The translations under genes and the position numbers were made by a program. The notes under the pieces are model-generated. The model was not told the DNA's origin. It searched no databases and worked only from the letters and a program-made list of their open reading frames with translations. 33,525 nt of DNA from Collybiopsis luxurians FD-317 M1 (taxonomy: Eukaryota; Basidiomycota; Agaricomycetes; Agaricales; Omphalotaceae), in the NCBI GenBank assembly GCA_000827265.1, contig KN834774.1, positions 263,173 to 296,697 on the forward strand, given 5' to 3'. Shown one piece after another: positions 1 to 12,002 of the stretch (position 1 is the stretch's first letter; each line of letters starts with the position of its first letter).

Positions 1-405
1 AGTCTACTGGTACAAGCAGGATACTCACCTCGGTCCCAATCAACAGAGAGGTCAAGATGGGGACTCAGGTTACAGGTAGTAGGTATATATACTGTAGTAA
101 GCTGTAAGAGGGACTAATGCTACTGGAGGACAAGATGAGAAACTAATGCTACTGGGAGACAATAGCTAAGTGACAGCTATGAGAATAAAAGGTATGGAGC
201 ATGTGGTCATGCGACAGATGCGAGAAGAGAAACAAGGACAGTTCATTAATAAAACAATGACAGTGGGAACGAAATAGAAAAAGAACAATGATACCGTGTG
301 GAGTGGAGATAGGGAGGAGTTGTATGTCCAAAAGGTATTGATATGAAAGTTAGTCATAAATGCGGTCATGTGAAAGATGTATAGTAAAAGAGAAATGAAT
401 AGGGG
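1..405. other. Upstream flank of the KDZ gene, no gene recognised
   Basis: No convincing reading frame or known motif. A short direct repeat (ctaatgctactgg-type) occurs at about 114-126 and again at 143-155. The stretch may hold the 5' end of the KDZ element, but I could not identify its terminus or target duplication. Confidence 0.4.
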
Positions 406-3400
406 TTAGGAATGGATGTTCGTACCAGCTTTATGACATTGACAACTCTGAATTGGGTATATTCCAGTGTGATGAGCAGTCGGATGGTGATTCTGCCTTT
501 GTCACCTATGTTTTTCATCAGCCAGAGGATAATGAAGATAACCCTGACCTTCCTAATGCAAATACTCCTCAAGATCTCAAGGAATCAGGGACATCTCAAA
601 ATGTAAGTCTCAATTCTTTTCATTCAGATGTTATTTCTAATATGTGCTCTCTTTAGGAACTAGAAATATGGAAACCCTATTGAGATACATATATTCAGAC
701 CTGCCTTTTCTTGGAAGGACTGGGGATCCATAGTGAGCTAAGGAGCTGTAGCTGTGGGCGGTTATTTGGAAGCTCTGCTAGTCAGTATCAATGCTGTTCA
801 TGTTTCAATTTTTGTGGACTTCTATGTCACCGGTGTATAGTTGATAAACATTCGCATATACCTTTTCATTTGATTGAGGTATGTCACCAATTCATTTATG
901 GGTTTCTGGTGACTGACTTTTTGGGCCTTAGCAGTGGAATGGATCCTTCTTTGAGAAAGTCTCGCTCTTTCAGCTGGGTCTTGAGCTTCATCTATGTGGC
1001 CACCCCTGAAAACAACTGTGCATGATTCAGTCTTCCGCAGAGATGTTTGTTGTGCTAGATGTTACTGGAATACATACAGTAGCTCTGAGGGTATGTCAAT
1101 GTAGCTGTACCCTGCTTCTTCACGAGCAGCTCTTATGCTCTCACCTTTGGCCTGCCACAGTTGGCCAGTCACGTACGGCAGCTTTGTCCAAGCTTCTTGA
1201 ACATTTCCAACTATTATCTTTCATGTCCAAAGTATCAGTTGAGGAGATGTACCATAGACTGGAACATTTGACTGACAATACAGGCACTGCTGTACCTTCA
1301 GTGAGTATCTATTTTGCCATTTGATTTTCCTAGGCTGACACAGGTTTCAGTCTTGGATCTGTGAGTTCAGAAGGATGATTTGCAAATTCCGATGTATTTG
1401 AATGAACAAGTGTGCAGGGGTTGGACATAATCCTGGTGGAGTAGCTGTAGCATCTGATGGTGCCTTGGTGGTTCAGTGTCCTGCCTGTCCTTATCCTAGT
1501 ATCAATCTTCCCTCAGGTTGGAAGAGTGCACCAGCTGAAAGAAAGTGAGTATTTTTGTTTTCTCCTACTTTACTTTCTTTTCCCTGAATGAGTTTCTTAG
1601 ATGGATCTATAAACTTTTTACAGCTATGGATGGAAACATGAAGGCCATGCAACTTAATGCTTCATCTGAAGCATGCAATCCTGGTCTTACTGCTGGACAT
1701 GCATACTTCATTAATCCTACAACTTACCACATTCATGTCGAGATGTTCAATAAATGTTTTCCCAACCCTACTTCTTCTTGTAACAATCACAAAGTGGTCA
1801 GCGGGGCAGGGAGTCATGCTAGAGAGCAAAACTGCACTATTGGCAGTGTTTTTAGTGTATTCTGTGCACACCATGACTGCTTTCAACCTCAGGGAACTAC
1901 TGACCTCAGATTTTCTGAACAGTATGTGTGCTTCAAGGTCAACTTCTGTTTGTACTGATGTTAGGTGCACAGACAGGTTGAAGTTGATTTGTCATATCTC
2001 ACTACCCTGCATTACAATGTGCCCGATGAAGTCGCTAGCAGATATGATATAAACTGCCAGTACTCAGTTAACTTATTCAAGTGTATTGATGTGTATCCTC
2101 TGACCCTGAAGCTTCCCCAATGTCAATAGGACATCACATTTCTCATCCCAAAATTTCACCTGAATGCACACATAGAGTCCTGCTGTGTGGCTTTTTCATA
2201 TGACTGGGCACCATATGTCAGTCAAACAGATGGTGAAGCTCCAGAACGCTGCTGGTCCTCTCTAAATCCTCTGGTAAGTAGCATAAAAGATCACCTTGCC
2301 GACTGGAACTGGAGAAAGACAATGACACTCAGTATGTGATCCTGAATTTCAATTTATTTTACACAAATCTTGAAGAGCTGATTCTAACATGTAGTTTCAT
2401 TGATGCAAGAGTGCGCAGAACAGGTACTCAAGAATTGTCCCGCAGCAGTAGCAGCCTATCTTGACATGTGTCAAGGCTTAGATCGCAAGCTTTTGGATTC
2501 TTGGACAGTTATGGTTAGCACCTGGGAGGCAGACTCTACTAACCCAAACCCATTTGTTCCCACCATTCATCGCTGAAGTAAACGGCTCTAGCTTTAACAT
2601 ATAATGATGTTCATTATGTTCTTGCCAAGAAAGATGAGGCTTGCACAAGGGTCAACCCTCGGCTGGTTGATCAAGCTATCTCACCTCTACAACTTATTGT
2701 GCAGGGTCTAGAACTGGAAGAACTACAATAAGTGTCCTTCTGTCTCAAGTTTGTTATAGACTAATGAAAATACTATAGGTGTCAACTTAAGTGGGATACA
2801 GACCATCTGGGTCCACGTGCGACAGCTCTGCAGAAAACAAAAATCAAAGAGCATGCTGCTATCATCTGCAGGTGCAACACTTTCATCTCCCAATGGCGCA
2901 TATCCTTCATAACCAGGAGGTGAGCACTCAAGATACAGCCTCCACTATCCCACTTTTTCTTCCATTGGCCATTCTTGCTGTGAATATCCTGTGCCTGTGC
3001 AACCTGCTTAAAATTGAATGGGAACTCCGGTTCAGTAAAGCCCTCAATTTGGTGAAAAATCTGCAAAAATATCTTCTCAGTTGAACAGCCATCATCAAAT
3101 ACAAACAAGACCACACTCATGGCCAGCATGACAGTGTTCAATCATCAAAGGCTATATCTGCAATTGAGGGGAAAATAGGAGCGTGCATGGCCCGTTATCA
3201 GATGCACCAGTGCATTTTGGGGAGACTTCAACAACCTTTGAAGCTGGTAGGATTGGAGGCCATTTTGTGAGAGTTGATAGATTGAGACATTCATGGTATC
3301 TCTGTCGAAGAACTCACAGATGATAAAAGTATCTCATGGATTTGGCTTAACGCAGGAATAAACCTGAATGACCAGGATAATATTAACAATGGTAAGCAAC

Positions 3401-3781
3401 ATGTCAGTAATTCGTGTACTACAATAAGCTAATATGCTGATTTCTTTACAGCTCTATGTATTACGTGGTACAAAGCATGAGTGTTGGCACATCGATGGCA
3501 AGAGGAAGGGTTATTACTGCAAGAAGAGATGCAACGAATGTTGGAGTTCCTCAAGCACAAGGCACTAGCATGGAGTGTTCTAGCTGAACAAACTAGGAAG
3601 GTTCAGTGGCCCGAAGATTCAGTAGAATTTGCACAAAGTCATGTCGTATGCCATGCAACAGGCAGCAATTCAGCGGGATATGCGAGACAAGTTTGAAGCT
3701 GGTTGGAAGGAGAGCATCGAAAAGCTCAGGTCTGGAGTTGGCAGTATTTCCTTGGATGGTGAACATTGGACCTTCGTCTAG
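406..3781 (+). pseudogene. Decayed CxC2-type KDZ transposase gene
   Basis: This is a remnant of a Kyakuja-Dileera-Zisupton DNA transposase, which would have mobilised its own element in the nucleus. Recognisable exons in order: 406-602; 657-878, with the CxC2 cysteine cluster (CSCG, YQCCSC, LLCHRC, VDKHSH); 932-1300, with QWNGSFFEKVSLFQLGLEL, PATVGQ and LTDNTG; 1334-1544, with CPACPYPSINLPSGW; 1601-1921, with LFTAMDGN and NPGLTAGHAYF; 1965-2273, with RYDINCQ, PKFHLNAH and DGEAPERCW. C-terminal pieces follow, with STWEADSTNPNPF (about 2519-2560), KKDEA, and LLQEEMQRMLEFL up to a TAG at 3779. Introns are 33-55 nt with GT-AG ends. In-frame stops lie at 681, 1007, 1399, 2127 (TAG), 2574, 3268, 3283 and 3478; all but one are TGA. 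A frameshift lies near 3635. Family assignment rests on the ordered motifs. No terminal inverted repeat was found. It cannot encode a full transposase. Confidence 0.9.
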
Positions 3782-4884
3782 TGTACTGTACATTACTTTT
3801 TTGGGAAAAACTTCCATATTCTATGTTTTATGTTTTTTTGAACAAATCTCATGTACCTCGTACTAATACATCAATGATGTTGCAAATGTGCCTTACTGAT
3901 TGGGCGCACACCACCGTGTTCAGACTAATCAGGCATAAATTCCTGACTCAAGATCTCACGTGACTTTCTCACTCAAAATGGAAAGGGGGTTGGGGCCTCC
4001 AAAGGACAGCAGGGACAGCAGGGCGCACTCATGCTATGTATAAGGAAGGTGGAGGGTCCTTGTTAATAACAAGTACCAGATAATTCGAGGGCCTTGCAGT
4101 AGCAGCAAATAATTAATAATTGGATTTCTTGCTCTAACAAGGTTATTATTATTCCCACTGTGTCAGTGGATGAATATTCAAATCATAAAATTATCATACA
4201 AACAATAGACATATTACTTAGAACCATACAGAGTCATCATTCAGTCAGTAACATTCATATCAGCTGAAAGATGAAGATCCTTGAGAGAGCAGTTGAGTTT
4301 ACTAAATTGTATTCCTCCTGTAGCAGCCATCCTCTTCCTTGTAGTGTGTGGGTTTACTGAATCTTAAGGTGGTCAGAAGAGACATCAGTCATGGGCATTC
4401 TGGAAACTATCAATGGTATCAGTGACAACAGAAGGACTATGATACCTTACAGCGGTTGGAATCAAAAAGAAGTAAACCTTTCAGCTCCAATTTCACATCA
4501 AACAATTATTTATTTGAAAAATTGGGAGTAACAGCAATATTGAAAATAACTTCAACAATGTCACTGGAGCCAAAGTCCCCAGCAGAAGCTGGAATTGCAC
4601 TGATATGCTGGTCAGCGCTGTAAAACTACAGAGCACAGGGTGCTCATCTTTCATGCTCATCAGATGCAGCAAAAGAAATCACATTGTCTCAAGTATAAAC
4701 CAACTTTTCTCCCAGAACAGATTTGAGGACCTGGTCTGGGTCAATGAATGCATCAGCATCAAGGATACAAGCTGAATGCACTGATTCAGTTGGGGTGAAG
4801 GAGCACAATGCAAAGTCAAGAGCTGGAAAGGATTAAAACTCAGCTGAAGGGAAGTCCGAGAGTTTATATTGTTTGGTTTCCTTC
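3782..4884. other. Intergenic, no gene recognised
   Basis: No supported coding region. A short internal repeat (gacagcaggga) occurs at about 4003-4025. The open frames here are short and have no recognisable motif. The stretch probably includes the 3' flank of the KDZ element and older repeat debris. Confidence 0.4.
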
Positions 4885-5037
4885 TTTATCAAAGTGGAAA
4901 CTGCAGGATGAATTGCCTAGGCATCCTAAGCAACTTAGAGTGCCTGAGAGTGCCTCCGGGTTCCTGGGATTTGGCCAATTTCCTGGAAGCCCTCAGGCTT
5001 CCTGTATTTGCCTGGGCTTAAGGTACTTTTTGTAATA
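4885..5037 (-). mobile_element. Truncated tip of the CATCWGG-TIR element
   Basis: The sequence matches the end of the copy at 26567-27467: both share the run gcaacttagagtgcctgaga-type, then tttggccaatttcctgg, then tgcctgggct-type. It reaches the inner part of the terminal repeat (gcctgggcttaaggtac). The last bases expected of the terminus (tttttcctgatg) are replaced by tttttgtaatatgc, and the rest of the element is missing, so this is a solo, damaged end. Confidence 0.7.
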
Positions 5038-5333
5038 TGCTTCTGGGTCTTGCAGAAGAGTATACAATGTCCCCACTAGACATGCTGATTTGCAACTGAG
5101 ATGAGATACACACAGAGCAGAACACAAGTGGGTAGAACCAGAGGTATAAGTGGATACTATCTCTCATTCATGTGATGGGTTGGTGCAAATCTATAGAATA
5201 AAAGTTGAGAGTGGCAGAGACTCCAATTCAATGATGACCATTAGTTGAACAACATTTTCTGCAATTTTAGTACTACATCAACAGTAAGGTAGTTATACAG
5301 TGGACAAAGAAAATGTTAGTCATATATTGTCAC
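5038..5333. other. Intergenic, no gene recognised
   Basis: AT-rich sequence between two repeats. No supported reading frame and no repeat partner found in the window. Confidence 0.35.
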
Positions 5334-5560
5334 AAGTTCAAGTTCAACTTCACATTCACCAATAAAGTTATTAAATTCTCAGTAAATAAACTAGAAGGTA
5401 AACTAGGAGTTATGAGTGCAGAGAGCAAAAAGTAAGGAATTTGCAGAGTTGCACCTCCTCGGACATGTTCGGCAGTGCCGAGCATGTCACTGCCCATCAT
5501 TTCCAGTGCATTGCCCTCACTACTCACTTGCTGATCTCTGCAGGCTGGTTACTGCTTGAT
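5334..5560 (-). repeat. Older repeat, copy 1, left part
   Basis: This is the inverted copy of 11372-11615. Shared landmarks are aagttcaagttcaactt, the ccaataaa..ttatta box, agtaaataaactagaagg, cctcctcggacatgttcgg, gccgagcatgtcactgcc and tgatctctgcaggctg. The copy is interrupted at 5561 by a 363-bp insertion and resumes at 5924. It includes a near-perfect 27-bp palindrome at 5462-5488. The class of this repeat is unknown; no coding capacity is visible. Confidence 0.75.
5462..5488. repeat. 27-bp palindrome inside the older repeat
   Basis: Arms gacatgttcggc and gccgagcatgtc pair with one T.G wobble around a 3-nt centre. The partner copy near 11455-11490 keeps both arms but has a slightly longer loop, so the hairpin is a conserved part of the repeat rather than a chance feature of one copy. 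Confidence 0.7.
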
Positions 5561-5923
5561 CCCTGCTGTTCACACCCACTACTCCCGCCTCCCGCCCACT
5601 GTCCCTGCCTCTCATCCAGACTTTTGCCCAAATATATACAATGCACAGACTATTGTTTGACTATTATACACAATATATCATCTCCAACACCGTGAAATAA
5701 CTTAATGACAAGCTATTAGCTGCATATAAATTATGTACTGTAGATGAGCTCAAAGGAACAGATTGGAATGGATATTTGCCAGACTAGGTTATTTCTAATG
5801 ATTATGGGCATATATCATGTTTATTATTTATTAAGGAGGCAAAAAGTCCGGACAAAAAGTAACCAGAAGCAGGGTCAGTAGGCGGGAGGCGGGAGTAGTG
5901 GTCAGGAAGTGGGAACAGCAGGG
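5561..5923. mobile_element. 363-bp MITE-like insertion with ~80-bp inverted arms
   Basis: The arms at 5561-5640 and about 5836-5923 are inverted copies: ccctgctgttc at the left end and gaacagcaggg at the right, both followed inward by the cccgcctcccgcc block. The insertion interrupts the older repeat. The uninterrupted version at 11372-11615 (read on the minus strand) runs from ctgatcc directly into atacggaaagcc, which here appears after the insertion as attatggaaagcc. The flanking GAT on both sides (5558-5560 and 5924-5926) could be a 3-bp target duplication. There is no open frame, so it is non-autonomous. Superfamily unknown; a 3-bp duplication would fit CACTA-like elements, but the termini do not read CACTA. 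Confidence 0.7.
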
Positions 5924-5955
5924 GATTATGGAAAGCCAGAAAGCCTCACTTGTCA
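5924..5955 (-). repeat. Older repeat, copy 1, right part
   Basis: Continuation of the repeat after the insertion: tatggaaagccagaaagcctcac matches the complement of 11372-11400. Homology fades shortly before the Mutator-like element begins at 5990. Confidence 0.65.
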
Positions 5956-5980
5956 CTGAGGTTTCATCATCATTTGATGC

Positions 5981-5989
5981 AATACAATC
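5981..5989 (+). repeat. Left 9-bp target duplication AATACAATC
   Basis: AATACAATC directly abuts the left end of the element at 5990 and is repeated exactly at 8027-8035. A 9-bp duplication is the typical size for Mutator-like transposition. Confidence 0.85.
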
Positions 5990-8026
5990 AGGTGTTGACA
6001 AAGTTACTTGGCGAATTTAAAGTCCGCTAACTTGCCCTTACAAAAGTAACTTTTTTTCCCTGCACTTCACAGCTAACTTGCCGAGTCTCGGCAAAATGTA
6101 CTTCTTATTAGAACTTGTTTTCGGGTGATCTACTATGAGTTTGCTGCAATGTCAGAGGTGTGTATCTGCATATTGTTGTTTTCATGCCATAGTAGACCTC
6201 AACACTGGTTGCCCTTTTTGTCTCCTGGCTGGGCACTCATCTCTCCCTCTTGGCAACCTCAGCTGTCTACTCCTTGAATTTCTTATCCAAACAAACCACA
6301 CATGAAATCCTTCAAGCCTAGATGAGCAAAATCAATTTCCACAGCATGCATATTCTATGTATATACAGGTATTTCTTGCTTGTTCTCACTATATAGAAAT
6401 ATTTAAATACTGGTCAATTGGGCTGATACAGCTGAATCATGGTACAACCTTTGTATCCCCTCTACATATACAAATCATATTGTCTGTCAATTATTCATAC
6501 CCTTTTGGACCTCATTAGCTACACTGGCACTTGTAACATAAATAGATCATGCATTCTCCCGTTTCTAAGTTGCACAGTGCTACCCAAAGGGGCCACAAGC
6601 ATTTCAAAATCCTGGAATGAACAGTCCAGTACAATTCAAAGTTCAGGATAGAAGAAACTAACAGTATTCTTACCCCAATTATACTAGCTCTGACACAGAT
6701 TTTGCTCATTTATCAGTATGCTGACTCTAACAAAACTGTTAGTACAGAGACAAAGGAAATGGGGTAAAATATCTGTCCCATTATTATCAGAATGCCCTCT
6801 CTAGAGCATCAAATGTATGTTTTATATTATGGCAGGAAACTCAGCCATCATGATGAAGTAAAAGAACTGAAACACACACAGTTTGAGCTGGAAAAATAGT
6901 ACAAGAATGCCATATGCTCCAGTTGGGGTTGCATATGAATGTTCATTGGATGTGCATTCAAAGAAATGAGCAGCATAAAGAGCAGAGAAAAATATGAGTT
7001 TACAATGTAATTAATTTACATTGGGTGTTTCTGCTGAGGTGGCATTAGCACAGCTTCAAAGATTTGCTGCATATGCTGAAGCAATCTAGCACTGTGTGCA
7101 AGCCCTGGTTGAAGACCCAGCTCCGGGCTGCTCAAAATTCTGGGCTGGGATATGAGCCCCAGGCTCAATACATAAACAATGCTGAGGCCCAGCTTGGATC
7201 CCTGAGCCCTTGCCAGGATATCACCACAACAAAACTCCTTTGAACTTTTTTGCTCTTGGAGTTTGATTAGCTTTTTTTGATTCTTCAAGTTTCTTTATTC
7301 ATTCATTCACTCATTCCATGAGAGAGAATGCCATGCTGGCGCTCACTCCAATTCAAAAGCAGCCGGTACACAGTGACTGCAACATGAGAATAATGACAAC
7401 TTGGTGCCTGCACATATGTAGATAGAGATAGCACTCTCTATGTGTGTGCTACAGTGGGCAGAAATGGAATTAATGGTTCAACTGAGATTGCCCCAAATGG
7501 TCCATAGGTCAAACACAACTCATCTAGCCACCTGTTGTATGCACTATTCTCACTGGATGGGTAAAGGAGGAGTGTCACAAACCAACAGTTCACATGGAGG
7601 TGTAGATTTAATACATGCTTTCAAATTTATGAATTAATTTACATTTTTTATCATTTGTACTTCTCATGTGCTTTCAGCATAGTTGGACCAATAGCATTAG
7701 AACAATACACTGATATATCTGCTTGACTAAACCACAGAGTGTACATGGCATAATGAGCTTTTACAGTTTTGGCCTTGTGTATTCCAGTGCAGGAGGCAGC
7801 TTGAGACAATTGATTAAAGAGCAGTTTCGGCAACAGCACTCATTTGGCTCACTCACAGCGCTCATAAAATGTCAATATTCTCAATTCAGAAGCTGAAATA
7901 GTGACACAAACATGTTTAATGAGTCGGAGATAACTTTTAATGAGAGTTACATTTTGCCGAGACTCGGCAAGTTAAGCTGTCAAGCGTGGGAAAAAAGTTA
8001 CTTCAAAAGTTACTTTGCGCACACTC
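5990..8026 (+). mobile_element. Non-autonomous Mutator-like element, copy 1 (2,037 bp)
   Basis: The element is bounded by an exact 9-bp duplication (5981-5989 and 8027-8035). Its terminal inverted repeats are about 120-150 bp (roughly 5990-6140 and 7905-8026). The two ends are related but not identical: the left begins AGGTGTTGACAAAG, the right, read inward, GAGTGTGCGCAAAG. Both ends then carry a gttacttt-rich tract, a polyA/T run, agctaacttgcc-type sequence and the palindrome TTGCCGAG(T/A)CTCGGCAA. The interior has no transposase motif; its open frames are short and unconvincing. The left half of the interior (about 6140-6950) is shared, inverted, with 21190-22260. Long inverted repeats plus a 9-bp duplication point to the MULE superfamily. 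Confidence 0.85.
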
Positions 8027-8035
8027 AATACAATC
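8027..8035 (+). repeat. Right 9-bp target duplication AATACAATC
   Basis: Exact copy of 5981-5989, directly following the right end of the element. Confidence 0.85.
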
Positions 8036-11000
8036 TCGGCATTTGATCTTGAAATGGTAAGGGGACCTCGGATACTCTATTTTATTAGACTCTCATCCAG
8101 CTCAATGGCATATACCGCGGCTTTCAAAAGAAGGTTGTTTTCCCTTTGGTACTTTCAGTAATAATATAGCTGATGGATATTCTTGGCTATAGAATGAAAG
8201 GTCCTGTAAAATGCCGCAAATATATTATTGACTGCGAGTAGCTGGCTATTTGGCTGCAGTGGTAGTCATGTTTGCAACTAGAAATACATAAACAAGCCCC
8301 CATCTCCTCGCTCACTGTTGTCATGTTTGTTCAATGTTCTGCATTCCAAAATATTGATCTGGTAAGGTATGTTTGTCAGTGAGCGTTGAGCAAAAGTCCT
8401 CATACAACTTTGACAGAACTCACCGATGTAATCTTCACTTGCTTCAATGTTATTCATCAATTGTACGATACACTTCTTTCCTGAGACCTGCAGACACGGG
8501 TTATTGGAGGGAAAGGGCTCAAATGTTTCTGATTTTCAGCTGCTTTCTCCACAGGTAGATGTTGATGTTGATACAATCCAAGTCTTCCTTCCTCTTTTTG
8601 GAGGGTATTTTTGTTACTTTGAAGAGTGTACCCTCAGTCAAAGTCTCTTTAAGGAAGGATCTCCAAAGGATTTTTATTGGCAGGGATCAGTATAGATTAC
8701 AGCTGGACAGCACCAAAAAGCTTTAATTCTGCAGAAGAAAGGACAAGAATCTAAGACAATGGAGAGGTGAAGATAAATTCTAAAAGAGAGAGAGAGGCAA
8801 TAATGGATTTAAGTAAAGAAAGATGTACAAAAAGAGTGAACATGTATCACTACCAATGAAGCTCTTCACATCCAGCAGGTTTAAGTAACAAGCGACAATA
8901 AAATCCCAATAAGTCTATACAAATATGTAGCTACCGGAATTCACAGTCAGATGCAATTGTTACAGTTCTCGCAAAATTTACAAAACCCGCGGACTGTAGT
9001 CTGATATTACAGTACTTAGTTTCTGCAATCCAAAGCCGGGGAAATGAAATGTTAGTTAATCCATGATATGGGTGTGAGGAGGTGTGTATCTTAAGTGTCA
9101 AAGCTGGGTATGCATTACTTCGTACACTCGGATTTAGCACTACCACCGTGGCCTGGGAACTTGAAGCATGGTATAGGCAATACTTATTGTTTTTTTTTTT
9201 TTGTTTTCTGTTCTAGCTAAGTTTGCCGCATATGAATGACAGCTGCAGCCACACCTGTTAGGGAGTTCCTTTGATAGATAGCTTGATGTTTCTACTGTGA
9301 TAGATTATTTAGCCTATCTTACATTTTAGTATATAGAATACATACTTGTGAATTAATACCTAGTGCATTTGACCTGCGCTCTTGCTACTGGTACCGGAGT
9401 TCCGACACTTTCTCCTACCACACCGTCACTTGTTTCTCCCCAATTGAGGTGAGTTTCGGTCATATTGTGATGCCCTCATACTTACTGCCTTATAGTTTCA
9501 ATCAATTTGACTAAGGTCTACATGGTTGAGCCACAATATGCTCCCTTACTGTGCTCAGTGACACTTTAGTTCCATCCACCTTTCCTGAGTGGCCTTGAGC
9601 TTCACAAGTTTATACTAAGGATCTCATGTGTGCCATCCGACTAGCCTCTTCTGCAGTTTTTTTTTGCCCCACTGTTACTGCTTTCTCGGTTTCTGTAGTC
9701 TTTCGGTGTTTCTTATTTAGCTACAATCTTGTCCATACAGTACATACTTCACCCATGCCAGCTGGAGCATTGGCCCTCTTATTGGAGCTGTGCAAGAGAG
9801 CTTGGGCAACCAAAGTTCAAACAGCCAAACCTACTTAATCTGTTTGTCCCCAATATGTTCAGCACCTCGCTTCCTTTCTCTAATCACTCTCTCTGATCAC
9901 TCTCTCATGAGACAGCATAGACAGAAACATCATGATAACAATCTACAGAGCTGTTTCTCCATGACTCTATGGTGTCTGTACTACATATTTTGCCTCAGAG
10001 CCTAGAAGCTGAGAAAAATGAGCTAGGCTCCAATACCTCGAGCAATCTGCCCTGTGGAAACTAGCTCACTGTGTGTGTGGAATTTTGTGGATATTACCAG
10101 AATGCTTGATTCCTCACTTGTAAGTTGTTTAACTGTCGATTTTGCAAGATAGAAGGCACAGGTGAAATCTGACTGAAAATGGGTGGCTTTAAAGGAGTGA
10201 TGGAGTTGGTGATGGAGCTGCATGTGTGTCATATGCTTTTAAATTGCGAGTATGAGAGTTTTGGCTTCAAAATAGTCAAGCTGTGATATGTTCAGGAATG
10301 AGAGGCAGTTGGATGTGCCCCAGACTGATTGAAAAAAGTATTAAGTATCGAAGTTGTGTATACTGGAAGTTCTTACTACTTATTCCCCATTTGTGTGGAA
10401 GAATAAGTAATGTGCTTTGGGAGGAAGGAAAGAATAAAAACGGGACATAACCTTCTACATAGGTAAAAGTTCTCAGGCAAATGTGAACTTGTCTGAATGA
10501 CTTGATTGAACAATGAAGGATAACTACCTTGTAAGTGTTGCACCCTTACGCCGCAGTTCCAACACACTTGCACGGGAAATTATTCTCCGTATAGTACCAG
10601 TAGTTTATCTCCTTTTCTTACATGGTACTTAACTGAACTTAGTGTTCTCATATATTTGTATCTCTTAGCTCTTTTGTTCATATTTTTGTTGCCTCAAGCC
10701 TGGACCATAATATACCTGTTGAGCTATTGAAATGAGTAGTAATTATAAATGCTGAGCCCATAAAGAACAAAAGTGTGAAAGGAACTGTTCTACTCTGCAT
10801 AGGAGACTAACACCTGGAACAAATAATGGAATGAAGTTGCCTTGTAACCCATAGTATCCTTATGGGGCTTCCTTTGTGCAAGCTGTTTGCAATGGTTTAT
10901 TCCATTAATTGACAATGGCTATACCTACTTGATGCATACCCGAGGTGGGTTCCTGAAATTTTTCAGTGATATTTTTGCAGGAGGCTTGCATAATATGCAA

Positions 11001-11371
11001 CAGCTTCAGTTGAATCCCTTGACCCAGCCGTTGTCAAAACGGAAGGGAAGTAAGGATGAAATTCTCTTGCATTACTAGATAATTATCCCGTAGAGTTTCA
11101 AGCTTCAGAAGAGGTTGCAACGGCGACACTTAAATTCTTCTATTGCTTATGACCTTGCTTGGATTCATTTTCAGTCTACGCATGCACATGAACCAAATAT
11201 ACAACGATGGAAGCGCTTGAACTTGGTCTCCTAAGTTCGCAGGGCAACACCGTTCACATAATCTGGCACTCTCGGTAGCGGCGCCAGGTGAGTAAGGAGA
11301 ATAGCAATTAAAATGATCTAACATGCGGTGACTTGGGTCCCATCAAAGGACATTGATGATCTGCCCCGGAC
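8036..11371. other. 3.3-kb stretch with no recognisable gene
   Basis: No domain, conserved motif or convincing exon series was found on either strand. Open frames are 60-71 codons and lack family signatures. Local features are a T14 run at about 9190-9203, purine-rich DNA near 8750-8830, and patches with more CpG (8930-9050, 9370-9470, 10540-10580, 11100-11300) that contrast with the surrounding CpG-poor DNA and could be edges of genes or of younger insertions. An LTR-retrotransposon remnant near 9370-9480 is possible, but I cannot support it. Confidence 0.35.
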
Positions 11372-11615
11372 ATGAGCGAGGCCTTCCGGCTTTCCGTATG
11401 GATCAGTTAAGGATCAGCCTGCAGAGATCAGCATTGAAGCGAGTAGCAAGGGCAGTGACATGCTCGGCACTTGGTCCGAACATGTCCGAGGAGGTACGAC
11501 TCTGCGAAACCCTCACCTTTTGCTCACTGTACTCGAGACTTCTAGTTAACCTTCTAGTTTATTTACTGAGAATGTAATAAGTTTATTGGTGAATGCGAAG
11601 TTGAACTTGAACTTC
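11372..11615 (+). repeat. Older repeat, copy 2 (uninterrupted)
   Basis: Inverted partner of 5334-5560 plus 5924-5955. It retains the sequence across the point where copy 1 is interrupted (tccgtatggatcag at about 11393-11406), so it serves as the empty site for the insertion at 5561-5923. It has kept more CpG than copy 1 (for example gcctcgctc on its complement, against gcctcact in copy 1), so copy 1 has lost CpGs by C-to-T change. Confidence 0.75.
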
Positions 11616-12002
11616 GCTCAACAGTAAAAATGAGTCAATTTGGGACATCACATGATCTCTCACGTGATTGGGGAGTGGAAAGAGGGGGGGGGGGCTAAGG
11701 AAGCTCTCCTTTCCCTTCAGTCGCCGCGCCACAGTGATACTCATGCTCAGTCTCAGAGAATTAATCAATATTACGGTGTAACCAAAAATCATAGTATTTT
11801 TATATAAATACATACTTCTGATGAGAATTCCATCAAAAGCGAATAAATTAAAAAATGAACCAAAAGTGGCAAAAAGAGATCTTCTAGATGTTAGGTTGAT
11901 GATGTTGCGAGTAACTAAATTTGAGTCGGGGATTGCCGCTTCGGTGGCGCTAAGAATATCAGATTGTACCACATGATTGTATCGTATGACTCGATTGATC
12001 AT
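11583..12002 (-). CDS. Unassigned 139-codon open frame
   Basis: An ATG-initiated frame runs from 12002 down to 11583 in a CpG-rich stretch upstream of the small gene at 12236. Its C-terminal part overlaps the end of the repeat copy at 11372-11615, which argues against a real protein end there. It has no recognisable domain, signal peptide or paralogue in the window. A stretch of about 20 residues near codons 45-65 is hydrophobic and F/L-rich. It is longer than most chance frames here, but I do not recognise it, and it may well be spurious. Confidence 0.15.
   Translation of the reverse strand: MINRVIRYNHVVQSDILSATEAAIPDSNLVTRNIINLTSRRSLFATFGSFFNLFAFDGILIRSMYLYKNTMIFGYTVILINSLRLSMSITVARRLKGKESFLSPPPLFPLPNHVRDHVMSQIDSFLLLSEVQVQLRIHQ

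Noticed and set aside
4808..5035. 75-codon open frame
   Set aside because: Its second half is the GC-rich terminal region of the TIR element, which recurs at 27.3 kb and 33.1 kb in other frames; it is a repeat, not a gene.
7016..7288. 90-codon frame in the Mutator-like element as a transposase piece
   Set aside because: No MULE transposase motif (DDE context, SWIM or zinc knuckle), and no spliced continuation on either side.
9181..9203. T-run as a poly(A) tail of a retroelement or processed copy
   Set aside because: No open frame, target duplication or 5' sequence of a retroelement is visible next to it.
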